Assembly: GCA_964629875.1 (NCBI GenBank) | Contig: CAZVRK010000010.1 | Coordinates: 1 to 64,000, forward strand | Direction: 5' to 3' | Length of the DNA: 64,000 bases | Origin: UBA3495 sp964629875 | Lineage (GTDB): Bacteria > Chloroflexota > Dehalococcoidia > Lucifugimonadales > UBA3495 | Part shown: piece by piece, positions 1-9,603 of the stretch | How positions within the stretch are numbered: position 1 is the first letter of the stretch | How the letters are laid out: every line of letters begins with the position of its first letter | Translations under genes and position numbers: made by a program | The notes under the pieces: generated by a model | Databases searched by the model: none | The model's input: only the letters and a program-made list of their open reading frames with translations | What the model was told of the DNA's origin: nothing

Positions 1-873
1 TCTCTTGAATTTGAAAAACTGCGGACTCAGCTAGAACTGGAGGGTTTGTTTGACGAGTCGAGGAAACGACCCTTACCAGAATTTCCTAAAGTCATTGGAG
101 TAGTTACATCCGTATCAGGTGCTGTATTGCACGATATTACCACTGTCGTAACGAGACGGTATCCTCTGGTGGATATTTTGGTATCTCCGACGTTGGTTCA
201 GGGAGATGCAGCTCCTGAAAATATCGTACAAGCGATCAATGATTTAAATGTAGATGGGAGATCTGACGTTATAGTTGTTGCCAGAGGAGGAGGCTCGTTA
301 GAAGAACTCTGGGCCTTTAACGATGAAAAAGTCGCACGAAGTATATATGGAAGTAAGATACCCGTTGTAAGTGCCATAGGCCATGAGACAGATTTCACTA
401 TCTCGGATTTTGTGGCAGATCTTCGAGCTCCAACACCGTCAGCAGCAGCGGAGATAATAGTCCCTGATGTCATTAACTTGAAAAGGCACCTGTATGGATT
501 AGAAAGTCAGATGAATAATATTATGGATTCCAATCTTGAATCTATTCGGGCTGGCATAGAGATTATTAATGGAGATTTAATACGGGCGCTGCCGGATATC
601 GAACTTTTTAGACGCTCAATAGATGATCTGAGTAGGGAACATGATACTTTCTTTCAATACATGATCAACATGCTTAATGTTCGAGTGGATAGTGCAGATA
701 AACAACTCGCTACTCTGAATCCTACAGCCACATTAAAGAGAGGATTTACAATCGTTGAAGACCAGTACGGTAGTGTTGTGAGGTCTTTTAACGGTGTCCG
801 AGAAGGCGAAATCTATTCACTCGTTTTTGCTGACGGCTTGTCGCAGGTCCAATCTGCTGATAAGAAGCTATAG
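1..873 (+). CDS. xseA: Exodeoxyribonuclease VII large subunit, 5' truncated by window edge
   Basis: XseA is the catalytic subunit of ExoVII, a cytoplasmic single-strand DNA exonuclease. The frame is open from base 1, beginning SLEFEKLRTQLELEG, so the gene starts upstream of the window and only about 290 residues are seen. Family landmarks are RKRPLPEFPKVIGVVTS, the glycine-rich RGGGSLEELWAFNDE and GHETDFTISDFVADLRAPTP, followed by a helical C-terminal half. The N-terminal OB-fold is missing only because of the window edge. xseB follows after 43 bp, the usual pairing. Family assignment is secure. Confidence 0.96.
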   Translation, partial: SLEFEKLRTQLELEGLFDESRKRPLPEFPKVIGVVTSVSGAVLHDITTVVTRRYPLVDILVSPTLVQGDAAPENIVQAINDLNVDGRSDVIVVARGGGSLEELWAFNDEKVARSIYGSKIPVVSAIGHETDFTISDFVADLRAPTPSAAAEIIVPDVINLKRHLYGLESQMNNIMDSNLESIRAGIEIINGDLIRALPDIELFRRSIDDLSREHDTFFQYMINMLNVRVDSADKQLATLNPTATLKRGFTIVEDQYGSVVRSFNGVREGEIYSLVFADGLSQVQSADKKL

Positions 874-916
874 TAATATCTACGGGTTTCGCTAAATACA
901 ATATTCAGGTGGATAC

Positions 917-1153
917 ATGATGATAGATAAATCTTTTGATGAAATACCGGATGATATTACCGCTCTGGCCTTTGAAGAAGCGTTCAAATTACTTGGAGAA
1001 GTAGTTTCATCTCTAGAAGAAGGCGGGTTGGCGTTAAAGGACTCAGTGGAATTGTATAAAAAAGGGATGATGTTGACTAAGCATTGCAATGACCTTCTCA
1101 ACAAAGTGCAAATAGATATCACGAATATAAAAGAGCAATTTGAAGAGTCCTGA
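917..1153 (+). CDS. xseB: Exodeoxyribonuclease VII small subunit
   Basis: A 78-residue, mostly helical protein of normal XseB length. The core LAFEEAFKLLGEVVSSLEEG followed by LALKDSVELYKKGM matches the family pattern. XseB subunits assemble on XseA and are needed for ExoVII activity. A weak GGTGG precedes two consecutive ATG codons at 917 and 920, and either could be the start. It lies just downstream of xseA and upstream of the purN-like gene in an apparent operon. Confidence 0.93.
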   Translation: MMIDKSFDEIPDDITALAFEEAFKLLGEVVSSLEEGGLALKDSVELYKKGMMLTKHCNDLLNKVQIDITNIKEQFEES

Positions 1154-1188
1154 TATAGCATAATAGGTTATGGTAGTTAGGGCATTGT

Positions 1189-2025
1189 TTGGATCGACTT
1201 TTAGTGAGGCCTGATAGGGATTTGATAAATATAGGTTGGTTTTCGAGCGGTAGAGGTGAGGGTTCGCGAGGTTTATTAAGTTTTATAAAGGCCCGGATAG
1301 ATGATGGGCTTCTGAATGCCAATATTCAATTTGTTTTTAGCAATCGCAGTAAAGGGGAATTTGCAGGTTCAGACGCATTTCTAGATTTAACGGACCGCTT
1401 AGGCATCCCGATGTTTACTTTCTCATCTGATGCTTATCGCCAAAATTATACGGGCTCACGTAATGCGCGACGTGAAGATTACGATAAAGAAGTGTTACAC
1501 ATCTTATCCGGTCAAATGCCAGATATATGCGTCCTTGCTGGGTATATGTTGATATTGAGCGAAGGGATGTGCTCTCGATTCCCTTTCATAAATCTTCATC
1601 CGGCTTTACCTGACGGTCCCATAGGTACATGGCAGCAAGTGATATGGGATCTAATATCTAGCCGAGCTAAGAAAACTGGGTCCATGACCCATCTGGCGAC
1701 ATCGCAAGTTGATAGAGGCCCCGTGATTTCTTACTGCACTAATAGCATAGTCGGTACACCATTTGACGAAGCGTGGTCAGAAATATCTGGCAAAAATTTG
1801 GAATCTATAAGAAATAATTCAGGGGAAGACTTGTTGCTATTCCAGCTTATAAGGCAATCAGGGTACTCCCAAGAGCCATACTTAATCTATGAGACTCTGA
1901 ATGCTATATCAGAGGGGCGCATTGATCTAGATAATAGTGAAACTTCAAATAACTCCTCTAATCCTTTGCCACTATGTCTAGATGAGGAAATTACAAGGTC
2001 TATGCTTCGGGATGGCTTAATTTAG
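1189..2025 (+). CDS. purN: PurN-like phosphoribosylglycinamide formyltransferase
   Basis: A formyltransferase-fold protein, probably converting GAR to formyl-GAR with 10-formyl-THF in purine synthesis. Visible signatures are INIGWFSSGRGEGSRGLL near the N terminus, the catalytic NLHPALP (N135, H137) and the acidic residue in QVDRGPVI (D175). At 278 residues it is about 70 longer than classical PurN; the extra C-terminal part is unassigned. The start is TTG at 1189; a GTG at 1204 is possible. The stop lies 5 bp from the convergent clpX stop. Other formyltransferase-fold substrates cannot be excluded. Confidence 0.82.
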   Translation: MDRLLVRPDRDLINIGWFSSGRGEGSRGLLSFIKARIDDGLLNANIQFVFSNRSKGEFAGSDAFLDLTDRLGIPMFTFSSDAYRQNYTGSRNARREDYDKEVLHILSGQMPDICVLAGYMLILSEGMCSRFPFINLHPALPDGPIGTWQQVIWDLISSRAKKTGSMTHLATSQVDRGPVISYCTNSIVGTPFDEAWSEISGKNLESIRNNSGEDLLLFQLIRQSGYSQEPYLIYETLNAISEGRIDLDNSETSNNSSNPLPLCLDEEITRSMLRDGLI

Positions 2026-2030
2026 ATTTA

Positions 2031-3329
2031 TTATGCAGACTTTTGTATATCATTTGCTGGGAGTTTAAACTCGATATTTAATTTGTCTATCAAGGTTGGA
2101 GTGCTTTTATCTAAAATGCAATCTCTGTCAACGATACATTTGGATACATGGTTCATTGAAGGAAGTTCATACATTACGTCAAGCAATGTTTTTTCCACTA
2201 TGTATCGTAATGATCGAGCTCCGGTATTCTGTGTTAATGCTACCTCAGCCGCAGCTTCCAAAGCGTCTTCAGTAAATTCCAGTTCAATGTCATCAATGTG
2301 AAATAGGTGTTGATATTGCTTAATGATTGCATTTTTAGGCTGTGTTAACACTTGAATTAGAGACTCTTTATCCAAAGGTTCTAATTTGGTTACTACTGGT
2401 AGACGCCCAACCATTTCTGGTATAAAACCAAACTCCAATAGGTCTTCGGGAGTTATCTGGGTTGAGGCGTTTTTATGTTCATCTTCTTTTTTCCTGGCGT
2501 TACCCAAAAAACCCATTTGGTCTGAGGTTGTTATCCTTTTGGATACGATGTCATCTAGGCCTTCGAAAGCTCCGCCACATATAAATAGTATGTCATTGGT
2601 ATTGATCTGCAAGAATTCCTGATGAGGATGTTTTCTACCACCTTGAGGTGGTACGTTAGCGACGCATCCTTCTATTATTTTTAGAAGTTCTTGCTGTACA
2701 CCTTCACCAGACACGTCTCTAGTGATTGATCTATTAACTCCTTCTTTGCGTGCTATTTTGTCTAGCTCATCTATGTAGATGATTCCGTGTTCAGCGCGAG
2801 AGATATCCCAGTCTGCTGATTGAATTAATCGGAGTAATATGTTTTCGACATCTTCCCCTACGTATCCGGATTCAGTTAACGAAGTAGCGTCACATATCGC
2901 GAAGGGTACTGATAAAGTTCTTGCAAGCGTTTCAGCTAATAATGTTTTGCCGCAACCGGTGGGACCAATCAATAAAATATTTGTTTTTTGCAGCTCAACG
3001 TCAGAGGTTGTTGAGCCATTCCAAACTCGTTTGAAGTGATTATAAACTGCGACGCTGAGGATCTTTTTGGCTTGGTCTTGGCCTACCACATACTGGTCTA
3101 GGTTTTGATATATAGATTTGGGGACCAGATTCTGGTCAGTGGTTGCTGTATGTGATATGGGGTGGTTTTTAGAGTGTATGAGTTGCCCGAGAACCTTGAC
3201 GCAATCGTAGCATACTGTAGCTGCGCTTTGACCTGCTACTATTAGGTTATTTCTACTATGCTCTTTTCCGCAAAATGAGCATAGTAGGTTCTTAGGACTA
3301 CTTCTATTACTGCTACTGCCGTTAGCCAC
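2031..3329 (-). CDS. clpX: ATP-dependent Clp protease ATP-binding subunit ClpX
   Basis: AAA+ unfoldase that feeds substrates to ClpP in the cytoplasm. The 432-residue protein has an N-terminal Cys4 zinc-binding domain (C17, C20, C40, C43), Walker A GPTGCGKT at 122-129, Walker B IIYIDELDK at about 183-191 and the sensor-2 motif TGARSLRYIVE near the C terminus. Length and domain order are normal. It follows clpP by 36 bp on the same strand in a tig-clpP-clpX operon, a common bacterial order. Confidence 0.97.
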   Translation of the reverse strand: MANGSSSNRSSPKNLLCSFCGKEHSRNNLIVAGQSAATVCYDCVKVLGQLIHSKNHPISHTATTDQNLVPKSIYQNLDQYVVGQDQAKKILSVAVYNHFKRVWNGSTTSDVELQKTNILLIGPTGCGKTLLAETLARTLSVPFAICDATSLTESGYVGEDVENILLRLIQSADWDISRAEHGIIYIDELDKIARKEGVNRSITRDVSGEGVQQELLKIIEGCVANVPPQGGRKHPHQEFLQINTNDILFICGGAFEGLDDIVSKRITTSDQMGFLGNARKKEDEHKNASTQITPEDLLEFGFIPEMVGRLPVVTKLEPLDKESLIQVLTQPKNAIIKQYQHLFHIDDIELEFTEDALEAAAEVALTQNTGARSLRYIVEKTLLDVMYELPSMNHVSKCIVDRDCILDKSTPTLIDKLNIEFKLPANDIQKSA

Positions 3330-3365
3330 GTTTAATCCAGTGTTTCTCTATTAGCGTTGGGTGTT

Positions 3366-4016
3366 TTATTCTTTGCTAGGTCCGCTAAGGATTTCGTCTA
3401 CTAGGCCATATTCCACGGCTTGCTCTGAAGTGAGGTAAAAATCTCGGTCAGTGTCTCTGGCTATCTTTTCGTAATCTTGCCCTGTATTTCCGGCTAGTAA
3501 AGTTCGAATTTTGTCTTGCAGTCGTAGGATTTCTCGGGCTGCTATTTCAATATCAGTGGCTTGACCTTGGGCTCCGCCTAAAGCTTGATGCATGTGTACG
3601 GTAGAATTAGGTAGGCAATAACGCTTCCCTTTAGCTCCTCCTGACAGCAATACAGTGGCCATGCTCGCGGCCATTCCCAGGCATATTGTAGATACCTCAC
3701 AGTTAACCAGTTGCATTGTGTCGTATATTGCTAGTCCTGAGCTAATAACCCCGCCAGGGCTGTTTATGTAAATGCTGATCCCTTTATCAGGATCTTCTCT
3801 TTCAAGATAAAGAAGCTGGGCGATTATCACGTTTGCGATTGGGTCGGCAATTTGAGTTCCCAAGAATACGATTCGCTCTTTAAGCAAAAGGGAGTATATA
3901 TCAAAGGCTCTCTCGCCTCGGGGGCTGGTCTCGATAACCATTGGTACTATATTCTGTGGCGTTACCATGTTATTACTGGGAACAACCAGTGGTGAGTGGT
4001 AGGGGTTGTTCAACAT
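3366..4016 (-). CDS. clpP: ATP-dependent Clp protease proteolytic subunit ClpP
   Basis: Serine peptidase that forms the tetradecameric Clp chamber. The catalytic triad is visible: S119 in GMAASMA, H143 in HMHQ and D192 in DRDFYLTSEQAVEYG. Length is 216 residues. The start at 4016 is supported by a TAAGGAG Shine-Dalgarno about 10 nt upstream. An internal Met at residue 17 would give a form closer to typical mature ClpP, so the first residues may be a propeptide. It lies between tig (15 bp) and clpX. Confidence 0.97.
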   Translation of the reverse strand: MLNNPYHSPLVVPSNNMVTPQNIVPMVIETSPRGERAFDIYSLLLKERIVFLGTQIADPIANVIIAQLLYLEREDPDKGISIYINSPGGVISSGLAIYDTMQLVNCEVSTICLGMAASMATVLLSGGAKGKRYCLPNSTVHMHQALGGAQGQATDIEIAAREILRLQDKIRTLLAGNTGQDYEKIARDTDRDFYLTSEQAVEYGLVDEILSGPSKE

Positions 4017-4031
4017 TTTTATCTATACTCC

Positions 4032-5411
4032 TTATTTCTCTTCTTCGTTTTCAGTGTTGGATTCCGTGGCTATTTCATCGTTAGATTGGTCGGGAGTCTG
4101 TTCTATTGATTCATCGTCATTCGATCCCGCAGCAATTCCTTGAGATATTTCGACTATGCGGCTCATTATTTTTTGATTTAATAACGACGATCCTATATTG
4201 CTCCTGACAGCATCAGAAGATAAATTTCTCCGCATCTGGTCTGCATTTTCTCCTGCAGACTCAATTAGCGAATCAACTTCATTCTGTATGTCTTCTTCTG
4301 ATACCTCTAACGACTCTGTCTCAGCTAGTTTTCTCAGTACGAGAAATCTAGTTAGGCGCTCTCTCGCTGTGGGGCGTAACTCCTCTTGAAATTCTTCTGG
4401 GGTTTTCCCTATATAACTCAGGTACGTGTCCATGTCGAGGCTCTGATTGCGAAGCATGCGTTCTCGTTCTTGCTGCATATTCTCGACTTCTCGCTCGTAA
4501 AGAAGTTCCGAAGCTTCTATCTCGGCTAGGTCAACCAGAGCTACGAGAGTTTTGGATTCTAGCTCTCGAGTAGCTTCAGTTTCGGCTTCGTCGGAAAGTC
4601 GGCCTGTAACATGAGAGGTCAATTCTTCGAGAGTATCGTAGCCATCGCCTATTCCTTTGGAAAACTCGTCATCGAGTTCGGGTAATACTTTCTCTTTAAC
4701 CGATAATATTGTCAAATCAAAAGTGCATTCTTTGCCAGCGAATTGTTCCCGAGGATAATCCTCAGGTATTGTTATAGTAAATTCTTTGTTTTCTTGGTCT
4801 TTCATGCCTTCTAAATTTGTAGCAAAACCAGGGAAAGGGAGCACGTTATCTTCTTGGGGGATATAATCTATTCCTTCATCGTTAACGACTTGTTCTCCAT
4901 CTATGGTTCCAGTTACCGTGATATTCAAAAGGTCCCCGTATTGAACTGGTCGCTCCACAGGCTCCCATGGAGCTGACTCTTGTCTTAGTCTCTGTAATAC
5001 ATCGTTGACTTGTTCCTCTGTAATTTCTACGGGTTCTTTTTCTACCCGTATATCTTCATATTCACCGAGGTTAACAGTAGGCTCTAAGGGTATTACAGCT
5101 TTGAATGTAACAGGTTCAATTTCAGTAATTTCGATTTGAGGTTCTGCAAAAGCCTGAATGTCTTCATCTCGTAAAACTGTATCAAGGGTTTCTGGAATCA
5201 AGTAATCTAGTGCTTCGTTGAGGAGAGCCGTCCTGCCGACATAGTTTTCCACAATGCTGCGTGGAGCTTTGCCTTTTCGGAAGCCGGGTATGTTAAGACG
5301 GCCTACAGATCTTCTGTAAGACCTATCTATAAAGGGATCCTCTTCTTCAGGGGTCATTTCTACGGATAGTGTAATTTCTATCGAGTTAGCTGATTCTTTA
5401 GTGACCTTCAA
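4032..5411 (-). CDS. tig: Trigger factor (ribosome-associated chaperone/PPIase)
   Basis: Trigger factor binds ribosomal protein L23 and folds nascent chains. It has the N-terminal ribosome-binding domain with the signature NIPGFRKGKAPRSIVE, an FKBP-type PPIase domain (from GDLLNITVTGTIDGE to the PGF and YPREQFAGKE segments) and a long helical C-terminal domain with an acidic, Asn-rich tail. The frame is open to 5588, but TTG at 5411 (LKVTKES) is preceded by CTGGAG at good spacing, fits the family N terminus, and lies downstream of a promoter-like site at 5494-5502. That gives 459 residues. It heads the tig-clpP-clpX operon. Confidence 0.94.
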   Translation of the reverse strand: MKVTKESANSIEITLSVEMTPEEEDPFIDRSYRRSVGRLNIPGFRKGKAPRSIVENYVGRTALLNEALDYLIPETLDTVLRDEDIQAFAEPQIEITEIEPVTFKAVIPLEPTVNLGEYEDIRVEKEPVEITEEQVNDVLQRLRQESAPWEPVERPVQYGDLLNITVTGTIDGEQVVNDEGIDYIPQEDNVLPFPGFATNLEGMKDQENKEFTITIPEDYPREQFAGKECTFDLTILSVKEKVLPELDDEFSKGIGDGYDTLEELTSHVTGRLSDEAETEATRELESKTLVALVDLAEIEASELLYEREVENMQQERERMLRNQSLDMDTYLSYIGKTPEEFQEELRPTARERLTRFLVLRKLAETESLEVSEEDIQNEVDSLIESAGENADQMRRNLSSDAVRSNIGSSLLNQKIMSRIVEISQGIAAGSNDDESIEQTPDQSNDEIATESNTENEEEK

Positions 5412-6028
5412 AAATGTTCTCCAGAAAACTAAAGTTTTCGGTATTCGAACGTGTAATCGGATACCGTTACGTGTGCTTAAAAGGACATCGGCAAGTATAG
5501 CATAAACGGTTTTCTCGTGGAAGATTTTGTGAGTGAAATATATAAATGACTGTATTGGGCGAGTTGCGACCCTTTTTGATGCTATCAAAAGAGTCTAAAA
5601 TGTTACTTTTCTTAAAAAAGTATCAAATTGGTAAAAACTTGTATTATTTTCTCATTGACGTGGTATTGACAAGATTGATAACTTCGCAAGTGTGATGTGA
5701 GGAAGGGTTCGGGTTAACTGGACTTAGTTGTCCTCTTCTTTATTGCCGATCTGATGTAACGTCAGGTTTGGCCCTGTTAGATTTAAGCTCGTAGAGCTAG
5801 TCTGTAGATCGTTTGGCGTAGCTGGCTTAGCAGATCGCTCAGGTAATAGTATTGCTGGGTGGAGTAATTACTCGGTTGCTAAGGTCTGGTGAGGCAATGC
5901 AGTTATCGCTGTGTTTATTGAGAATTAACGTTCTAGGAACTAATGGTATGCAGGCTACAGCTTATGACATTAATGATTCTGAATGTTTCTATGAGAGCAC
6001 CGGTAATACACCTGTGCGGATCGTATCT
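5412..6028. other. Divergent intergenic region between tig and rsmH
   Basis: About 600 bp separate the chosen starts of the divergent tig and rsmH genes. It holds the tig extended -10. On the plus strand TTGACA occurs at 5666-5671, with a weak TGTGAT 19 bp later. That could give rsmH a leader of more than 300 nt. Both flanking frames are open into this region (tig to 5588, rsmH back to 5852), but the translated extensions do not resemble their families. I saw no conserved RNase P, tmRNA or SRP RNA core. Confidence 0.45.
5494..5502 (-). promoter_or_regulatory. Extended -10 promoter candidate for tig
   Basis: On the minus strand the site reads TGCTATACT, an extended -10 (TGn plus TATACT). The hexamer 17 bp upstream is a poor -35. 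Transcription would begin near 5487 and leave a leader of about 75 nt before the TTG start at 5411. It supports rejecting the longer reading frame for tig. Confidence 0.5.
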
Positions 6029-6955
6029 ATGGATGATATGAAATTTCATAGGCCCGTGTTAGTTTCTGAGGTTATCAAACACTTAAACGTTAATAGGACA
6101 GGAGTTTATGCTGATTGTACCCTTGGGCAGGGAGGCCATTCACTAGCTTTATTGGAAGCATCTGAGCCAGATGGTTTGGTTCTTGGTATTGACCGAGATG
6201 GCAGCTCTGTGGTTGAGGCGACTTCAAGACTGGATGTGTATTCTGAGAGGTTTACAGGAGTTCAGGGTAATTACAAGGACTTAGCGAGTATTGCTAGTCA
6301 AAATGCGTTTAGCACCTTTGATGGGATTTTGCTTGATTTAGGATTTTCCTCAAAGCAGATAGATTCTTATGGGTATGGACTCAGTTTTCAAAGAGATGAA
6401 TATTTAGATATGCGCTTTGATAGGGAATCTGATTCTATGACTGCGTCTGATATTGTGAACACCTTTGAGGAGACTGAGTTAGCTGATCTAATCTACTTGT
6501 ATGGCGAAGAAAGAGCCTCACGGCGTATAGCACGAGCTATAGTACGTAACAGACCTTTGCACACTACGAAAGAACTATCGGAAGTCATTCGTAGGACTGT
6601 AAATAGTCAATCCCGTATTCATCCAGCTACTCGCACTTTTCAAGCCCTTAGAATCAGGGTCAACGATGAACTTCAAAGCTTAGAGACGGGACTGGCAAAT
6701 ATTATCTCGTTGCTGAGCTGTATGGGTCGGTTAGCAGTGATAAGTTACCACAGTCTTGAAGATCGGATCGTTAAATCAGCATTATTTAAGGAATCGTCGG
6801 ATTGTATTTGTGATCCTGGATTAGTCGAATGTATTTGCGAGCATATTCCTCAGCTTCGTCTTATAAACAGACGGGTTATAAAACCCACGTCCAGCGAAAT
6901 TGCGTCGAACCCGAGAAGTCGGAGTGCTCGCTTAAGAATTGCAGAACATATCTGA
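6029..6955 (+). CDS. rsmH: 16S rRNA (cytosine1402-N4)-methyltransferase RsmH (MraW)
   Basis: SAM-dependent methyltransferase acting on C1402 of 16S rRNA. Signatures are MKFHRPVLVSEVIKHL at the N terminus, the SAM-binding DCTLGQGGHS, SYHSLEDRIVK and the C-terminal NPRSRSARLRI. The frame opens at 5852, but family length (about 310) and the conserved HRPVL segment favour ATG 6029, giving 308 residues, with GCGGA about 8 nt upstream. A second ATG (6038) is also possible. It stands at the head of rsmH-ftsA-ftsZ, with no mraZ upstream in the window. Confidence 0.93.
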   Translation: MDDMKFHRPVLVSEVIKHLNVNRTGVYADCTLGQGGHSLALLEASEPDGLVLGIDRDGSSVVEATSRLDVYSERFTGVQGNYKDLASIASQNAFSTFDGILLDLGFSSKQIDSYGYGLSFQRDEYLDMRFDRESDSMTASDIVNTFEETELADLIYLYGEERASRRIARAIVRNRPLHTTKELSEVIRRTVNSQSRIHPATRTFQALRIRVNDELQSLETGLANIISLLSCMGRLAVISYHSLEDRIVKSALFKESSDCICDPGLVECICEHIPQLRLINRRVIKPTSSEIASNPRSRSARLRIAEHI

Positions 6956-7040
6956 TAGGGAAATATTGATTCAGTAGCCCGCCAGAGTCAATTAGCATGG
7001 TGGAGAATTTAGAGCATTAGGCTCGAAGGATGGTAAATCA

Positions 7041-8288
7041 GTGGCAAAAGAAACGTATTACGCTGCGGTGGATGTTGGTACTAATAAGGTCAGCTCCATA
7101 TTAGCAAGAGTAGGATCTGAAGGAGAGCTTAAGATTTTAGGCACTGGGATATCTCCTTGTTATGGTGTTCAGAAAGGCAGAGTAGAAAGTATTGAGGAAG
7201 TGAAGTCGGCTGTCGCGTCTGCGCTTGCGGAAGCACAGAGATATGTTGGTAGAGGAGTAATATCATCAGTCTACGCAAGTATCAGTGGCAATCATATAAC
7301 GTGTATGAACACTAAAGATACGCTTCGGAATAGTGAGTATGTAGATGGTCTAACCGCTCAACATTTGAGCGAGTTAATGAAGGCGTCATTGCCTAATATA
7401 GATTCCTCGAAAGAGATACTGCATGTTATACCTATTGGGTATGAAGTAGATGGACTTTCTGGTGTTAGGAATCCGTTCGGATTGCACGCTAATGATGTTC
7501 AAGTCGAATCTCACGTTGTAACTGGGGATGCAACCATAATAAAAAATACTGTCAAAACCATTGAAGCTTGTAAAGTAGGAGTGAATAGCCTGGTATATCA
7601 AGGGTTGGCCTCCTCCGAAGCGACTCTCACTGGAGATGAACGAGAGATGGGAGCTGTCTTGGTTGACATCGGTGCAGGCACATCGGACATCTGTATTTAT
7701 AGGTACGGGAGCCCATGGTATTCCAGTGTTGTTCCTGTGGGAGGGAGCCAATTAACTCGTGATTTATCTGTGGCTTTGAGAGTTCCTTATTATATGGCTG
7801 AGGAAATTAAGGTGAAATGGGGCCACGCGTTTCCTGAAATGGTAAAAGCTGATGAGGAGGTGGTTATACCAAGCGTGCAGGGGCAGCCAAAGCGTGTGGT
7901 GAAAAGACGGGGCTTATGTGAACCTATTCACCAGAGGACGTTAGAAATATTGAAGCTCATAATGCTCAGAGTGAGCCAGTCAGGGCTTCGACAATTGCCC
8001 AATGGAGGACTAGTTATTACCGGTGGTACTTCGGAATTGCAAGGATTGCAAAAGCTTGTTGAAGATAATCTTGGAGGGCCAGTCAGAATAGCAAATCCTT
8101 CAGGTATAGCAGGTTTGCCGACTCAGCTACAAAAACCCGGTTTATCGGCAGCGGTCGGTACATTGATTTGGGGTATTAAGCATCAGGGGGAAAGCCGCGC
8201 TTATAGAGAGCGGGACCGATATAACTACGGATATAAATCTCTATTGAATCGATTAGGTCGTGTAAGGGATAAAGTGTCTAACAGATAG
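7041..8288 (+). CDS. ftsA: Cell division protein FtsA
   Basis: Actin-like ATPase that tethers FtsZ to the membrane. It opens with the actin-fold phosphate-1 motif AAVDVGTNKVSSILARV, has the inserted SHS2/1C domain, the phosphate-2 motif VLVDIGAGTSDICIY and VITGGTSELQGL, and ends with a basic tail that may form the membrane-targeting helix. The length of 415 residues is normal. GTG 7041 is preceded by GAAGGATGG. It follows rsmH by 85 bp and precedes ftsZ by 131 bp. Confidence 0.95.
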   Translation: MAKETYYAAVDVGTNKVSSILARVGSEGELKILGTGISPCYGVQKGRVESIEEVKSAVASALAEAQRYVGRGVISSVYASISGNHITCMNTKDTLRNSEYVDGLTAQHLSELMKASLPNIDSSKEILHVIPIGYEVDGLSGVRNPFGLHANDVQVESHVVTGDATIIKNTVKTIEACKVGVNSLVYQGLASSEATLTGDEREMGAVLVDIGAGTSDICIYRYGSPWYSSVVPVGGSQLTRDLSVALRVPYYMAEEIKVKWGHAFPEMVKADEEVVIPSVQGQPKRVVKRRGLCEPIHQRTLEILKLIMLRVSQSGLRQLPNGGLVITGGTSELQGLQKLVEDNLGGPVRIANPSGIAGLPTQLQKPGLSAAVGTLIWGIKHQGESRAYRERDRYNYGYKSLLNRLGRVRDKVSNR

Positions 8289-8419
8289 TTATGTCGGACT
8301 GACTAGTGATGCGATGGTGACAAGTGTGTGGTTGGTGGGATTATACATAACTCTATAGCTAACCTAGACACCATCAAGAGAGTTCTAAAGAATACAAAAT
8401 CTTGTGGAGGGTCATAATT

Positions 8420-9571
8420 ATGGTATTAGAAAATTCAGCGTCGTGGGAACCTAGCAATGAGCTAAGCGACAATCTTAATCTCGTTCCGGAAATTGCTAGG
8501 GGCGTGCCTATGATAAAAGTCCTCGGAATTGGCGGAGGTGGAAGTAATGCGGTTAGCCGCATGTACAAAGAGAAACTTCCTGTGGTCGAATATTTTGCCA
8601 TGAATACCGATGCGCAGCATTTGTTTAGATGTGATGTAGCTCAGAGAGTCGCGCTTGGTCAGAATTTAACCAGGGGTCTTGGATCAGGAGCGCAACCTGA
8701 GTTGGGTAGGCAAGCAGCCGAAGAATCTAGAGCTGAAATTCAACAGGCAGTTGAAGGAGCGGACATGGTTTTTCTGGCTGTTGGAATGGGAGGTGGAACT
8801 GGCACTGGAGCTGCCCCCGTAGTAGCGCAAATTGCAAAAGAATCGGGTGCTTTGACTATAGCGGTAGTGAGTCGTCCATTTTCATTTGAAGCAGCCGCCC
8901 GTCGTAAAAATGCTGAGGAAGGGATTGCTAGGCTAAGGGATCATGTGGACACATTGATTACTATTCCGAATGATCGTCTTCTGGAAATGAATACCAAAGA
9001 CGATCAGGCTTTCACTTGGGAAGATGCTCTTAAGATGGCAGACTCGGTTCTTCATCAAGGTATCCAGGCGATTGCGGAAGTAGTGACCGTTCCAGGTGAG
9101 ATCAACGTAGACTTTGCAGACGTAAAAACAATATTGGCCGGCGCAGGTCCTGCTTGGATGGCCATTGGAAAAGGAAAGGGCGAAAATCGCGCAGCTGATG
9201 CTGCCAAGATGGCAACCAAGAGTCCGCTGTTGGATATCGCTATGGACGGGGCTAAGCGTATTTTATTTGTTATCACAGGGGGATCTAACTTGACACTTCG
9301 AGAGGTGCAGGACGCCGCAAAGGTGATAGAAGATATGGCGGACCCAGAAGCGAATATTATCTTTGGTACTAGTAGAGATCCGCGGCTAGATGATGAGGTC
9401 AAAATAACAATGGTCGCAGCTGCATTCCCGATAACCCAGGATAATCAGCAGATGAGGGAAGAAGAATTACAAAGGCTTTTACAAGATGTGTCGTCTCAAA
9501 CTGAAGACGAACTGGATGTTCCTAGTTTCCTTAGACCTCAATCGGGAGGTCGGAGAGGATTTTTCCGCTAG
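8420..9571 (+). CDS. ftsZ: Cell division protein FtsZ
   Basis: Tubulin-like GTPase that forms the division ring. The signature GMGGGTGTGAAPVVA lies at about residues 120-135, preceded by IKVLGIGGGGSNAV; NVDFADVKTILAGAG is the T7-loop region. The C terminus contains DELDVPSFLRP, resembling the FtsA-binding tail peptide, then a basic end. ATG 8420 is chosen because GGAGGG sits 8 nt upstream; a TTG at 8402 overlaps that site. This gives 383 residues. Confidence 0.97.
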   Translation: MVLENSASWEPSNELSDNLNLVPEIARGVPMIKVLGIGGGGSNAVSRMYKEKLPVVEYFAMNTDAQHLFRCDVAQRVALGQNLTRGLGSGAQPELGRQAAEESRAEIQQAVEGADMVFLAVGMGGGTGTGAAPVVAQIAKESGALTIAVVSRPFSFEAAARRKNAEEGIARLRDHVDTLITIPNDRLLEMNTKDDQAFTWEDALKMADSVLHQGIQAIAEVVTVPGEINVDFADVKTILAGAGPAWMAIGKGKGENRAADAAKMATKSPLLDIAMDGAKRILFVITGGSNLTLREVQDAAKVIEDMADPEANIIFGTSRDPRLDDEVKITMVAAAFPITQDNQQMREEELQRLLQDVSSQTEDELDVPSFLRPQSGGRRGFFR

Positions 9572-9603
9572 GGAAACTCTACGTAAGTAGGTCAGTCTGA
9601 TTG

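Noticed and set aside
5412..5588. N-terminal extension of trigger factor to 5588
   Set aside because: An extended -10 promoter lies inside it, the extension does not resemble the family, and TTG 5411 has a good ribosome-binding site.
5852..6028. N-terminal extension of RsmH to 5852
   Set aside because: The family begins close to HRPVL. The extra 59 residues have no family support.
5697..6028. RNase P RNA or tmRNA upstream of rsmH
   Set aside because: The length is suggestive, but the conserved GAGGAAAGTCC-type core and other landmarks are missing.
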